Positions 12,001-23,350 of a stretch of DNA of 64,000 nt are shown piece by piece; within the stretch, counting starts at the first letter, position 1, and every line of letters begins with the position of its first letter. The DNA lies in NCBI GenBank assembly GCA_008508345.1, contig QNGE01000298.1, positions 226,979-290,978 on the forward strand, in the 5' to 3' direction. Position numbers and translations under genes: made by a program. The notes under the pieces are model-generated. The model searched no databases. It saw only the letters and a program-made list of their open reading frames with translations, and was not told where the DNA came from. Source of the DNA: Paragonimus westermani (taxonomy: Eukaryota > Platyhelminthes > Trematoda > Plagiorchiida > Troglotrematidae).

Positions 12001-15000
12001 CTCATGTTTTCACAGGCCAAACTCGATCACTGTTTTACGGTTGACAAGCAAGTTAGTAAGTACTCTTCACACTTTCGGAACGGGCTGCGGTAGGTTAAGA
12101 ACAGTTGATTGCAGTGTCCACTAGCACCTTGTTGGATCATTTCAGCACCACACGCAGCGCGGAGTTGAACCTTATACCCACAAATCAATGTCTGAATGGT
12201 GGTCCAGACATTTACTTTATAGGCTGTGGACTCAGGGTTACCCGGTTTTCAAGAATGTTTGTGGATTATCTCCGTTCGATGAAATGTTTCTTCATAAGCT
12301 GAAATCGATCATCCGTTTTGCGAACATTCAACACTTCAGAGCAGTTTGAAGTCACACAGGCGGTCAAAAACAACAACACGAAGTATGTAACAGGTGTGTT
12401 ATTTTTGAATTAGGAGTAGTGTAGCCTCATGATAACTGCTATGAACTGCATGAAGTAACCGATAAAATGTTAGCCTCTGATCAACCCTACTGCTGCGCTA
12501 AACCAATGCATGTGACATATGTTCACTATGAGTAGACACTCACTAGCCTAACACAGTGTATCAGATATGGACGCTACACGGATAGGAAACTACCAGAAAC
12601 CTAACACTAATGTTGGGCTGGTAAAAACAAAATTTGTCACGGCAAGGATGCTGCCCATTTTGGTTTGGCGGTTGATACCACCAAATAGAAACCGGCCATG
12701 AAGTCAGAAACCGCGTCTCCTGAATTCGCCCTACACAATCACCACCTGATGGTCAATTTCATCCTGAGTCACATGTGAACGACAGGATTCACTGGTAACT
12801 AGAGGTACGATTCAAGAACTCTGTCAGAATATGTAACGCGGACGACGGTCAATAAACAGGCATGACGATACTTTTGACTCGTATTTTAGAGCAGGAGATA
12901 ATATATAGTAAGGTACGCAGAAATTTCATGACTGCGGGAGAGAGTGACCTCACAAAGGTCCACTGCTGCTCGAATTGACGTTTAGCTCAGCAAGGAATAT
13001 AAGCTGTCATCAGTCGACGAAAAGACTCATATACATTTGACTGTATGGTTTTGATGTAGAATGCGTAGAAATTAAGTTGATTTTCCGACCGGCAGACAGA
13101 ACATATCAGTGGGAAAATTGTATCATACTAACACTATTTCCCAACAATACTGTGGTTTTCAATAAAATAAACTCATAGTATGGTAGCCGCCAAGAAAGCA
13201 AACACCATGCACTGTTCCTGAAGACGAAAAATGAAACGTGGGCAGCCTCCATCCGAGTGATACAAGCGTTCTGAGAAACTTTTGAAACACCGGAAGAAAC
13301 ATCTTTGAGATACTGTGTTCTCAGCCTTCCTTTGGAAGAACGGCGATTCTTCACGGATAATTTCCAGAGGGTTAAGCTTCGAAATAAAACTCAAAATTTT
13401 GACAGAAGAATCGACCGTAGCTAGCGGTGAAGTCCAAGAACTATAATGAAAATTAATGTCTGTTTTAAGTGCAGACAAAATGAACGTAAATCGACATTTC
13501 GATTTGTTTCTGTTAATTATATTCACAAATATCCTATCCAGTCGCAAATCAAGATTGCTCTTAATGAAAGAAAGGCAAGTATTCTGTAACTAGCTTAACT
13601 TGACGCAGTGCATAACCACTGCATTTTCACGTAAAATGGTTTATATTGAACAACTGGTTTAAACTTTCCTATCCACTCGACTGTGCTATAACGTCTGCCA
13701 TGTAAACAGTTTACACACTTTCTTAGACACTAGAATAGTTATGGTCCAACTGTCTATACAGTTGTTACGGTCGGATGCGTTTTGACATCCAGACGCTGAA
13801 GCGGATCACTTGCGTTTTTATGAAGTCTACTATTTCAAAATGATAAGTCAACTTAGTGAATGAAGTTACAACACTACTTCTTCAGCAAGGACCTTTAGCG
13901 AGTGTCAGCCATGTTGCAACGGTTGGCTTTACAAGCCTCCACAAGTTACCACGGAATATCAGAAAATAAACCAAGAATAAGCCATCCCTGAAGTTTAATT
14001 CACTAGGTTTTAAAGCTTGAGAACATATGTCCCAATTTTTTATATGTTGAACCTTCTAATCCTCCAAAATATCTCAGACGTCTGGACCATGATTCTGTTC
14101 TAGTCTGTCCCGAGTCTGCTGCCTTCTAAACCTTTGAAAGCGCTTACAATCTGTGGCGGATCGTGAGTTCATTTGCGTCTGACAGTACATATCATCTGCC
14201 GTCGGTGGCAATGGAAACACAGTATTACAGGCAGCGTTCAAGTCGTAAAAGAAGAGCATAGTGAAAACATCAAAGATTAGAATCAGATCGAAAGAGACGT
14301 CAGTTTTCAAAAACCCGCAACATTTTTCTGCAAAAATGTAGAGTTCACTTATGTTGCGTTGATGATTATGACGTGCGTTACATACACTTGAGGCCGGTCG
14401 ACAGAACGAACAAGGCGAGACGTAAATAAGATTTGGTATTGCAGAATTAGGAACAGTTCTACAAGTAATTAGGGTAATTTTGAGAGTACAGACAAAACGA
14501 AAGCCAGTTCAGGTGGAGAAGCTTAGTGCCAATGAAAATCAACCTAAATACGTTGTGCAGAATCTGAATATGAGAAGTCTATGAGAAATCTGGTGAAAGT
14601 TCAGTGCATGTCTACCCTAATGAAGACAACGTTAGAGCCGATGACTCGTTCTATGTGGAAAAGTGTCCGTTTTAAAAGGATTCGATGACAAGAAAAGAAA
14701 CCATCACTCCTACCAGCAGACGTTTTGAGGGTGCGAAATGGCTTCAGATTTGCGTCGGAAATATTTATTTTATACAAACCTATAGGCACACCTCTTTGTT
14801 TATTGCTGACATTGCCAGTAAGGTAAAAATTTCTACCGGGTGCCGTCATCCTCAGAAAAGACTAATGCGCGTGACTCCAGGGTAAACTATCACAACTGCT
14901 GGATATTTTGAACCACATACCTTCTTCAAGTTCTCTCTATCTTCGACACCCCCACCATTATGATTACTCAACGTTTCTTTGCCATCTGTGCGTCATGTTT

Positions 15001-15840
15001 CATCGTTTGTTCAAACAATGCAAATCGGTGTAAAAAAAGCTCGCACACTGTCTCATACATTGGGCACATCAGCCTTTCTGCGAGTTGGCTCAACACTTTA
15101 AGGTGACTGAAGTTGCTCATAATTAGCTCACCAGTAGCAAATGGAGGAAAGGGATTCCACGTCAAATGGTAATCAACTGAGTACCGTTGTCGCTTGAGAG
15201 TGCTATCTAAGGTGTGATATCCGCAAACTGGTTACCCCTTTTCTAGCAAGTAAAAAATCCCCTCCTAGAAAACTCTGTGATGACGTAGGTAGCTAATGAA
15301 TTACAGTGATGATGTAGTGACAAACTGTGGCTTTTTATGCGACACTAACGGTCGCCTGACTACAGCTGATGCTGGTTAGCTCCGACGGGGAAGTAGTTGC
15401 GTGGTTCACACAACTGATCAGAGTAGTTAGATGCCGGAGCCATCGGAACATGTAATATCCGGCCCTCATTGCACTCATTCGACAGTGAACTTGATTGCCT
15501 ACATGATCCTACCAACAAGCGGGATCAGATAAACATGTCCATACTGGTAAACAAACTAATCAACTCGTTTCACTGCATTGAACAGGGACGCAAATTCGGG
15601 CTCAGCGTGGCGTGGATCTTAAGATAGTTTGAGCAATGACGTGTACTTTGATACGTCTCACAAACGTAAGCAGGGGGCAGTTTGTTAGCTAAGGCTCACA
15701 CACGCGAAATATGACTAGTATAATTCTTGTCGGAGTGTGACAGCGATTCAAAGGCAAGGTAAACACTGTCTACTTTGTTCATACGGTATTTGACTACAGT
15801 AAATTGTATACTGTGTTGGCAAGCTAAGATGTCTGCTCGA
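9061..15840. other. Long non-coding stretch, nothing recognised
   Basis: Almost 7 kb without a supported feature. The longest open runs are 118 codons (10177-10533 minus) and 124 codons (13173-13547 minus). Neither carries a motif I can name, and neither has splice signals or codon use that persuade me. Old transposon sequence beyond recognition is likely here, but that is inference. Confidence 0.4.
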
Positions 15841-16099
15841 GAAATATTCCCCCACAGGGGCTACAACGACTATGATTGTGAACCCTATAAAAATTATCCG
15901 GAGTTACCTCAGATTTGCGCCCGGCGATGTTAGAAATGTTCTAGAAGAAACAGTGCATGCCAGAAAATATGTGGAAGTTAACTGTCCCTATGATATAAAT
16001 GAGTGCAATCGTGGAAATTTACTCTCATATCGGGCTCTAACTGTACCAAATCAAATGACATTTTAAACTAACCCACGCCAGTTACCAAAATTAGATTTA

Positions 16100-17150
16100 T
16101 TATTGTTTGCAATGTTTACAAGCTGATGTACAACTTTGGCGGAGGCGGTCGAAAGGACCACTGTCAGATGGCAAGGGGAATGTGGAACTGAAAGCTCCCA
16201 GAATGCACTGGTCAGGTTTGCTGTTGGATACAGCCGGAATTTTAGTGCGCCAACTGCAGGAGGGAATAAACGTGCCGGTCATATCTGAGGGGTTGAGAGT
16301 GACAATTATGAAGGAATGTCAACAGCTGGCTCATATGAGATGTCATCGAACTTAATTCGTGCTGAAGAAAGAGGTATATTGACCGGGGATGAAGGATGAT
16401 GTTAACGATTATGTGCGAGCGTGTCAGCAATGTCAGCTACTGGAGAACACTAACCATCTCAGTCAGTACCCCCACACAACCAATCCCGGTCAGTGAAGTT
16501 GAGGAATTATGGTCGGTGGTTGTGACGGACCCGCTTCCAGTAACTACTTCCGGAAGTCAATACATCATAGTCATGATTTCACACTTCACAAGGTGGATCG
16601 AAGCAGTTGCTACACCCGATTGGCGCGCGAGCACTTTAAGTAGGGCGGTGATGGAACACATCGTTGCAAGTCAGGAAATACCTCGAGGCATGTTGACTGA
16701 TCAAGGCCCCTACTTCAAAAGTAAAGAGTTTGGGAACTATTCTGAGCGCTTGGGAATCAAGTAACTTCGCACATCTCCACACCATCCTCAGTCAAACGGA
16801 CTGACTATGAGAAAGAGTCGCACATTCAAAGGGTGTTTGGCGGCGAAAGAGAGGAAGCTGGGAGGAAACGCTACCATTGATTTTGTTGGCTTACCTCTGT
16901 TCGTCTCAAGGGATAACGAAAAAGTGGCCATTTGAGCTAATATATGGGCGCTTGTCAGATGATCAGTAGAGTGGTTTATGGGGAGACCGACGGATAAGCA
17001 CGCGTGAATTAGAAGAAGCTCGGAGATTGGCCTAACAAAACCTGAAAAACACAGGTAGTTTCCAAGGTGTAGTCAGTTGCAAGGATACCTGGTCGGGATG
17101 CTATGTTTGAACTTCGTTCGCTTGTCCCTAACTCGACTGCCGGGGATTTT
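16100..17150 (+). pseudogene. Ty3/gypsy pol remnant: integrase
   Basis: The plus strand carries most of a gypsy-type integrase over three frames. The zinc-binding HHCC domain begins at about 16290 (a histidine pair around CQQLAHMRCH) and ends near 16430 with DVNDYVRACQQCQ. The core follows at 16500-16764: DPLPVTTSGSQYIIVM with the first catalytic aspartate, FTRWIEAV, then TDQGPYFKSKEF with the second. Beyond a stop, the HHPQSNG block lies at about 16780-16800. The region at 16900-17150 still resembles the linker and tail of gypsy integrases. RT and RNase H are missing upstream, apart from a possible short RNase H end. Stops and shifts make it dead. It ends abruptly near the gag fragment of an oppositely oriented element. 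Confidence 0.75.
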
Positions 17151-17162
17151 CCTGGTTGCCAA

Positions 17163-17567
17163 CTATTCCAGCGTCAGTGAATGTGTGATAAGAGCAACCC
17201 TAAGATGATCCCCGACCACTAACGGCATTCCCGCCATGGACTGGGCGGATGTGGTAGAGCTCGTAATAAAGCTGCTAACAGTGACAGCATAAACCAGAGC
17301 GTCGCCTCCTGGTCCAAACCGCGCGCCCTTGAACCGCCTCATTGTCTCTTGACAGCCGTCGGGGCTGTCGAACCCAGCGATCAGCGTCTCCTTCACTGCA
17401 GCCCACTCCAGCTTCACAGGGCCTCTTTGCGCTGCATCTAGCGCCGTCTTCTTCTCGCCGTTGAGCAGCATCCACAGATCCACCAGCTTCGCCCGGCCGG
17501 TCCTGGCTCCGATCGTCTCCTCCACGTCCTCGAAGTTCCCCAGGAAACTCGGGACATCTCCATCCAC
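17163..17567 (-). pseudogene. Ty3/gypsy-like gag (capsid) fragment
   Basis: An open frame of 134 codons on the minus strand starts 22 bases downstream of a primer-binding site. It has the look of metazoan gypsy Gag: FLGNFEDVEE near the start, LVDLWMLLNGEKKTALDAA, WAAVKETLIAGFDSP and MRRFKGARFGPGGDALVYA, a string of amphipathic helices as in the capsid domain. It begins with GTG and has no ATG in frame, so the original start is probably mutated. The fragment stops at 17163, well short of a nucleocapsid, and no pol of the same orientation follows, so the element is cut off here. GC content is higher than in the flanks, which suggests a relatively recent insertion. The class is fairly sure because gag, PBS and LTR-like end lie in the right order. 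Confidence 0.7.
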
Positions 17568-17588
17568 AAGATGCTACGAGATCTTCAT

Positions 17589-17612
17589 CCTCAAATCCTG
17601 GGCACGGCACCA
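17589..17612 (-). promoter_or_regulatory. tRNA primer-binding site of the gypsy-like element
   Basis: On the minus strand the sequence begins TGGTGCCGTG two bases after the LTR end and continues for 24 bases as the complement of a tRNA 3' end, including the CCA tail, seven acceptor bases and a T-arm with the loop TTCAAATC-like core. This is where minus-strand DNA synthesis is primed. Which tRNA it is cannot be told without a tRNA list from the genome. Confidence 0.7.
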
Positions 17613-17614
17613 AT

Positions 17615-17926
17615 TGTTGTGAGCCAAGAACGCGGAGGTTGCAAGGGTTGTTTAGTCGAAAAACCAATATATGGGTTATACGCTTCAGCATGACTATAAA
17701 CAAAAAACAATCAGTTGTGCAGGATACCAACCTTAAAAAGCCACTGTTGTTATGGCGCCAACTCTCTGTTCCTCTGTTTAGCAAGAACCACTTCATGCTG
17801 TGCTGTACTCCAGTGTTCCTTCTTGTGTTTTCCCTCGACTATCTCAATGTCAAGATCCATGCTCCTGACCTACTACTGAATGTTAGTGGTGTGAGCAGTA
17901 TATGACGATCACCCGTTCTCTCTACA
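17615..17926 (-). mobile_element. Probable 5' LTR of the gypsy-like element
   Basis: The stretch next to the primer-binding site ends on the minus strand with ...CTCACAACA, and a matching start TGTAGAGAG lies at 17926, giving TGT...ACA ends and a length of 312 bases. The inner end is well placed, two bases from the PBS. The outer end is a guess from the terminal dinucleotide, because no second LTR exists in the window for comparison. A TATATTGG-like box lies on the minus strand near 17666. Confidence 0.5.
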
Positions 17927-20900
17927 TTCGTTGGCTTGACCGGTTCCATAGCGTTCGTCTAGAAAGCCGCTGTTCGGAAAGCAACTTTCTATCTCGTTGA
18001 TCAGCTACCCATTTTCTAGTTACTCAGTGTGCCGACACGCGATTCAGGCAACAACACTGCAATATTGTTCAAAAGTATCACTTTCCGACGCATTCAGATC
18101 AAATGAAGGATTCGTAGGGTTGCATTCACTAGACCTGAGCTTCCCAATCCCTGTTACGATCGTTATAATGTTGAACGTTACCCATAAGTAAGTGCAGTTG
18201 AACTTTTGACTGCGAAGGTTCGATGGTGGTGAATGAGAGGTCATCGGTTTAGGGGTCAAAGTGATGAAACACAAGCTACAATGGTAAGCATCTACTGAAA
18301 ACCAAAGGACACAATCGAAATAGACCTGTGAAATGTAACCATAATCGATTCCATAACGCGCATGTGGATTTTCTACACCAACTTGCAACCGGAAAGAAAT
18401 ATTGAACAGGTGCGGCTTCGCTGCCACCTCGCCAGTTACACTGTCATGGATCAAAACAAAACACAAGGAAGCACGCATTGATGAGTTGTTAGGACAGTGT
18501 TTAGGATGTTTCCAATGGAATTTACATTGCACATGTAATTGGTTAGTTTCACATTGCTGGCTGTTTTTCATGGCTTTCTGGACCGTTTGAAGCTGAGTCC
18601 CCAGATGAAATGTGGAATCATCTCAAGTGAATGAATCTTTGGAGTGCCGGATTTCAGGTGGTTTCATATCGACGATTTTAAACACAGTAGAAGGTCTATA
18701 AATCTACGATCCCTGGGTTACTGGTGACATGTAAGAAACAATATAACAACAATCTCCAAAAACGTGGACCGCTTAGACATCTGAATACTTGTATGAATGT
18801 ATTGCTCTCTCAGTGGCAAACGCATACTGCTTACATTGTTCCATTTGTTGTACCGCCTACTTACTCGTTAATTAGCATTTTCCCTAAGAAGTCACTGGTA
18901 CCTTATGATCAGTGTATAAGCTGTAGATACTGGTAGGTACTCAGACGCAAGTGTGCGTTGGTCTAAGGTCACCATGTTACTTGTCTTCAACAACCGGCAC
19001 TCCACTTCACATGGTGCTGACAAGTCACTTGCTAGTTATCATCAATTAAAGCCTATTTAGAAGAAAAACGTGCTGTAATGCACAGTATCCTTGCAATAGT
19101 GATATCAATTGGTTCTTTTGATGTTACGATCTAATAGCCTACAGAACACAATATGATTTTACTCGAATTAGGTTAGTACGTTTATTCTGATTGATAAGGC
19201 CTCAACTGTGAAAATCAATCGGGCTAATTATCATGAAAATGAATTACGGGTTTACCAGCCAATTATTTTGGTAAGTTGATAGCTTTCCTTATTTGAACAG
19301 TCGAGGGCCAACGGTTGCTTAAATGTATTTGTGTCCTCTGATCGTAAGGATCTTATAGATCCAAACCTTTGAATCTTTTCACCAAGTCGACATCGTTCGA
19401 GATACGCGCTCAAACACATATGACACTAAGATACACACGTAGTAAAGTTAGCCAACTCGTGTATGCCTCATCACAAACCGTAGATTATTGGGTTACTTTA
19501 ACTAAGTCTGCAGGTAAGTGTGACAAACACCATTGTGACAACTTTTTACACAGTTAGTTACAATAATGATGACCGTTAAGCATTCTTGTATTAACCCTAT
19601 GTAGTCGGTGATCCTTATTTGTTTATAATCCCAGCGAGTTTTGCGCTCTCTGCTGGGGTGTGTTCATGAGCCCTGATGACCAAGAATACGGGAGAGATAT
19701 AGTTATATATGGCGGCGATGCAAACTAGATGAAGTTATCACCAAAAACGAATCTCGCGTAAAATAAATCGACCCTTATCTGTGAATGATTGATTATTGGG
19801 TCAACAACCGGGTAGGCTTTAGAAAATCAATTCAGGAAATTGACGGGTGCTACTTAAAAGAAATAGAAGTGATTGAAGTAGTAAACGGTCATGTGCAATA
19901 TTTTATTGAACGACATGAATGCCACTCTGGTGATCGGCATGGATGGCAGGCAGATTGCAAGGTATTTGTTAATGCTAGCTCTTGGTAACCGTGCATTCGA
20001 CTAGACGCAGCTCTACTAGGTCGATTCTGTCATTCTCGGATATTGGTCAGGGAGTTATCATGTGCACATCTTAAACTCCCGTACACAATCAAAACCGTAT
20101 AGAACAACGGATTTCCAGTCACAGATTTTAATCTAATTCACCGAAAAGCGAATCGGCCCAAAGGTCAATTCAAGGGACAAAAGCAATTTTATAGTTCCAG
20201 TTCTCCGAACTAAGAGGATTCCTTGATTTACGTTTGGACAACAAGGATACAGAATGCCCCTATAATAAACCTTAGTACAGCCAACATTCTGATGCAGAAC
20301 GGTTCAAATAACACGAAAAATATGTGGCATTGGAAGACACTCTCCTAAACTGTTATCTAAATGTGTAAAGCCTCGTAAAATGACCATGGCTACCAGTCTC
20401 ACCAGGTTCGTTGCGGCCATTTAATTCGTTTTTGTTGATGTCTCTTTTGAAGCCATGGGATGTTAGTCGCAACTTGGTTCTTTTGGGGCATTGTGGAAAA
20501 TCAGGTAGCTTCTAAAGGGGTAGTTACTTACTAACGATTCACACGCATTGGACCCTTCAGCAAATTTCAGCCCCATAACAGTTAGAGCCGACCAAAATGG
20601 CTACAAATTGGGTCCTCAATATGTGATCCATCTTGGATGGTGATTTTTGAGTCTGTACCTCGTTTAACACATCAAATGAGGATCAAAAATGAGTGAACTT
20701 AGACTTCGGAATTAGAAAATCGCCACATGTTTGATACTGGAGTCATACAATGAAGACAATTTTCCCGGATTTTATTCAGTCTTTCGGGCCCAATTTTCCA
20801 TCTGCCGTTGCTAGGAGACGTACTCTGGAGAATTTGTAAAATGATAAACAGTAAGGCTTAGTGACTATTTCAAAAAACGAATTCACAAGCTCACATCTAA

Positions 20901-22929
20901 TGCAGTTGGTTTTCACCATGTTGATACCGTTCGTCAAATTGAACTGGAAAATGAATAGCAGAAAGTTTGTAGGTCTCAACTAGGCCATTACAGAACTTTC
21001 AGATTGCAACCATCATAGATCACGAAAGCTATTGGTGTCAGTCTTTGCAACCCACGTCTAGATACGTACAAGCCATTTGTGGTTAATTGATTCCAAGTAA
21101 ACCATTAAAGTGGAGACTGATAGAAACTTTCCCATAGCGATAATGTGGTTTGTCGTCATGCACCAACTAATATATTCAGATTGTCCCCAAAGTCTAAGTG
21201 GAAAAAGCCTCACTCTACGGACAGTGGAAGTTCATGGTAGTTTCATCTCGCACAATAATGAGCCTGATCTCATCTTGTAATGTAATGTATTATTTTGTTC
21301 AAAAAGAGTTGAGTTTTCGATGGTCTCAAGTTCTCATCGGTCTAGGAAACGGTGTTTCACGCCCTTGATATCGAAGAAGTATAGTTAGTGAGAATAACTG
21401 GCAAATTTTCAAAATGTATAGCCTGAAGCAGTCTGTAAGTTTGCCCAATTTTGAGCCTGCCTCTGAATCGTCAATGAATCTGTGGATCTCTACTAATGAT
21501 ACAAAAACCAACCGGTTTTATGACGTTGTCAACATCTGTTTCTGTTTTATGTAGTATGGTTCACATCAGCTTGCAACTAGAAACCATCTGAAAGCGAAAC
21601 TAATGAGCGGCAGACAGCTCTGTAGACTCCTGTTATCACTATTCCAAAGATGCGTCAAAGACACTGATCGTTTTGAAAGAGTTTTTGTACAGACCAAACG
21701 CCACGAGTTTGTTCAAAACATCTGGCGCTGGAAGAATTACAGTCCGAATTTCTTGAGTCTGTTGGCTACCAAGATTGAGCCATTCTATCATTAGCCATTC
21801 GGTCGAGCTGCTTAAAAACGCTATCTGATGTAGGGGAATCCTGCATCGGCGTTTTTTAGGCACACTTAGTACTGTACGGGCTAGGGAGTTTACTAAATTT
21901 ATCACCACAGCGGACATAGAAAAACCGCCTGTTTCACACAAACTGAGTTAAACACTTAATCTTTGTACTAAAGTATATAGCGCCGCTAGACTCCTTTAAT
22001 TGGCAGCAGTCACCTAGTTCTCATTACAGTCCATTTAGTCCAACATCACTCTTCTAGATTGATCACAGCCACAGACAGAAGCACCGACCCTGTGTTAGAT
22101 AACCATTAGTTTAACAGACGTCCAAGAAAAAAGAGTTATCTACTCCGAAGTTCGGTCAGCTCTTTTTGTACTTTCCTATAATCTTTCGTAGGTTTGTTAT
22201 ATCTTGGTCGGCTGAACAGAGCAGAGTAATTTGATATGAACGTGTTCACAATGGCCTACATCTGACTACATGAACGCCGGCAAATAAATGTAATGTGACC
22301 GACCGTTTGTACTTCAAACACACCAAAGATGATTAGGCACGTTTCAATTTCCAGGTAGGCTGACTGTTTGTTCCCGAAAATAGTACTGTAAGAATCGCTA
22401 CCGTTTTTCAACCACTAGGTTTTTTATGAGGTAGGAAAAATGGTTACAAGAGTTTCAAGTTACCCGAAACGATGGATTACTTCAATTTACCTGGTGCAAC
22501 GTGGAGAATTCTGGTTAGATGAGAAGCCATGACGAAGAACGTCGTGTTAGAGGCTGACGTCGTGACGTTCTTGCAACAGATCTTACTTACAACATGGAGA
22601 TGAGGAAAGTAAAAAGTTGGAAAGTTTGGGCACTTGATAATTTACATCCTGTCCGAAATAGGATGCGACAGGATAGCTCCACGTATGAAAACCTTTTAGT
22701 GCGTGAAGATCAGTAAAATCCCACTACAAAAATACACGGGATAGCCATAAAGTAATGTACCATAGTGTATACGACAAGTTTGTCAGTAAACCTGACAGAA
22801 ATTAAGAGGAAGAACCAATTACTTTGTTCGTGAGCTGTGCATTACTGCGATCGAGAATCAGAACGAGTCGGCAGATCACTTGAGTATAGGTCAATTATTA
22901 GAACAGGCCATGACAACTGAGTGAGAGTT
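17927..22929. other. Long non-coding stretch
   Basis: Apart from the open frame at 18044-18571 listed separately, I see only short open runs (for example 100 codons at 21639-21941 minus) with no recognisable motif, and no clear repeat structure. Confidence 0.4.
18044..18571 (-). CDS. Unassigned open frame, 175 codons
   Basis: This is one of the longest uninterrupted frames in the window that no transposon explains. The translation has about a dozen cysteines without regular spacing, a hydrophobic stretch near residues 130-142 (FNIITIVTG), and no signal peptide or domain that I recognise. It is AT-rich like its surroundings and has no obvious splice signals at its ends. A chance run is quite possible. 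It is listed only because of its length. Confidence 0.15.
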   Translation of the reverse strand: MKNSQQCETNQLHVQCKFHWKHPKHCPNNSSMRASLCFVLIHDSVTGEVAAKPHLFNISFRLQVGVENPHARYGIDYGYISQVYFDCVLWFSVDAYHCSLCFITLTPKPMTSHSPPSNLRSQKFNCTYLWVTFNIITIVTGIGKLRSSECNPTNPSFDLNASESDTFEQYCSVVA

Positions 22930-23350
22930 TAAACCGATCTGCTGCAAAGGGGTTCGTAGTTGCAAACAACTTAAACGGAACTGCTTTTTGTTGTTCATGC
23001 AAAGGTCACGTAACCAAGGACTGGAATGAAGAAGGATTAAGACGATGCCGTAAATGTTGTAGTGAAGAAAAGACCAGTGGCTGTACCGCAGAACGTTCGA
23101 AGGTTAACTCCGAGAAAAATGCAAGACCGTAGGAACTTTCTCCTTAAAAAAGCATAGGATAGAAGGATTGATTAACTGTGTTGACGGACATACAAATATA
23201 CGAATTTTAACTCTCAGTTTCGTGCTCGCTGCATGTACGAAAGGGCGAAATAACAAAGAATATGCTGTTCAAGGTTATACTTTTGATATCCAACGGTCAT
23301 GTGACTTCCGGTTGTTGAGTTCGGTTCAAGGTAAAAATAAGAACGGGTAG
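22930..23350 (+). pseudogene. Gag zinc-knuckle and protease-like remnant of an LTR element
   Basis: From about 22930 to 23132 one frame reads through a short stretch into CSCKGHVTKDW, which fits the nucleocapsid knuckle C-x2-C-x3-H-x4-C except that the last cysteine is tryptophan (TGG). It continues to CRKCC...SGC, possibly a second, altered knuckle. After a stop, the frame at 23168-23350 begins INCVDGHTNIRILT and later has YAVQGYTFDIQ, as gypsy proteases do before and after the active site, but the D-[ST]-G triad itself is absent. No RT or LTR is attached. This is a weak but consistent trace of gag-pol on the plus strand. Confidence 0.4.

Noticed and set aside
13173..13547. 124-codon minus-strand frame
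   Set aside because: Phenylalanine- and serine-rich without any domain pattern; likely chance.
17275..17796. 173-codon minus-strand frame overlapping the gag fragment
   Set aside because: Arginine/glycine-rich out-of-frame shadow of the GC-rich gag and its leader; it runs through the primer-binding site and into the LTR.
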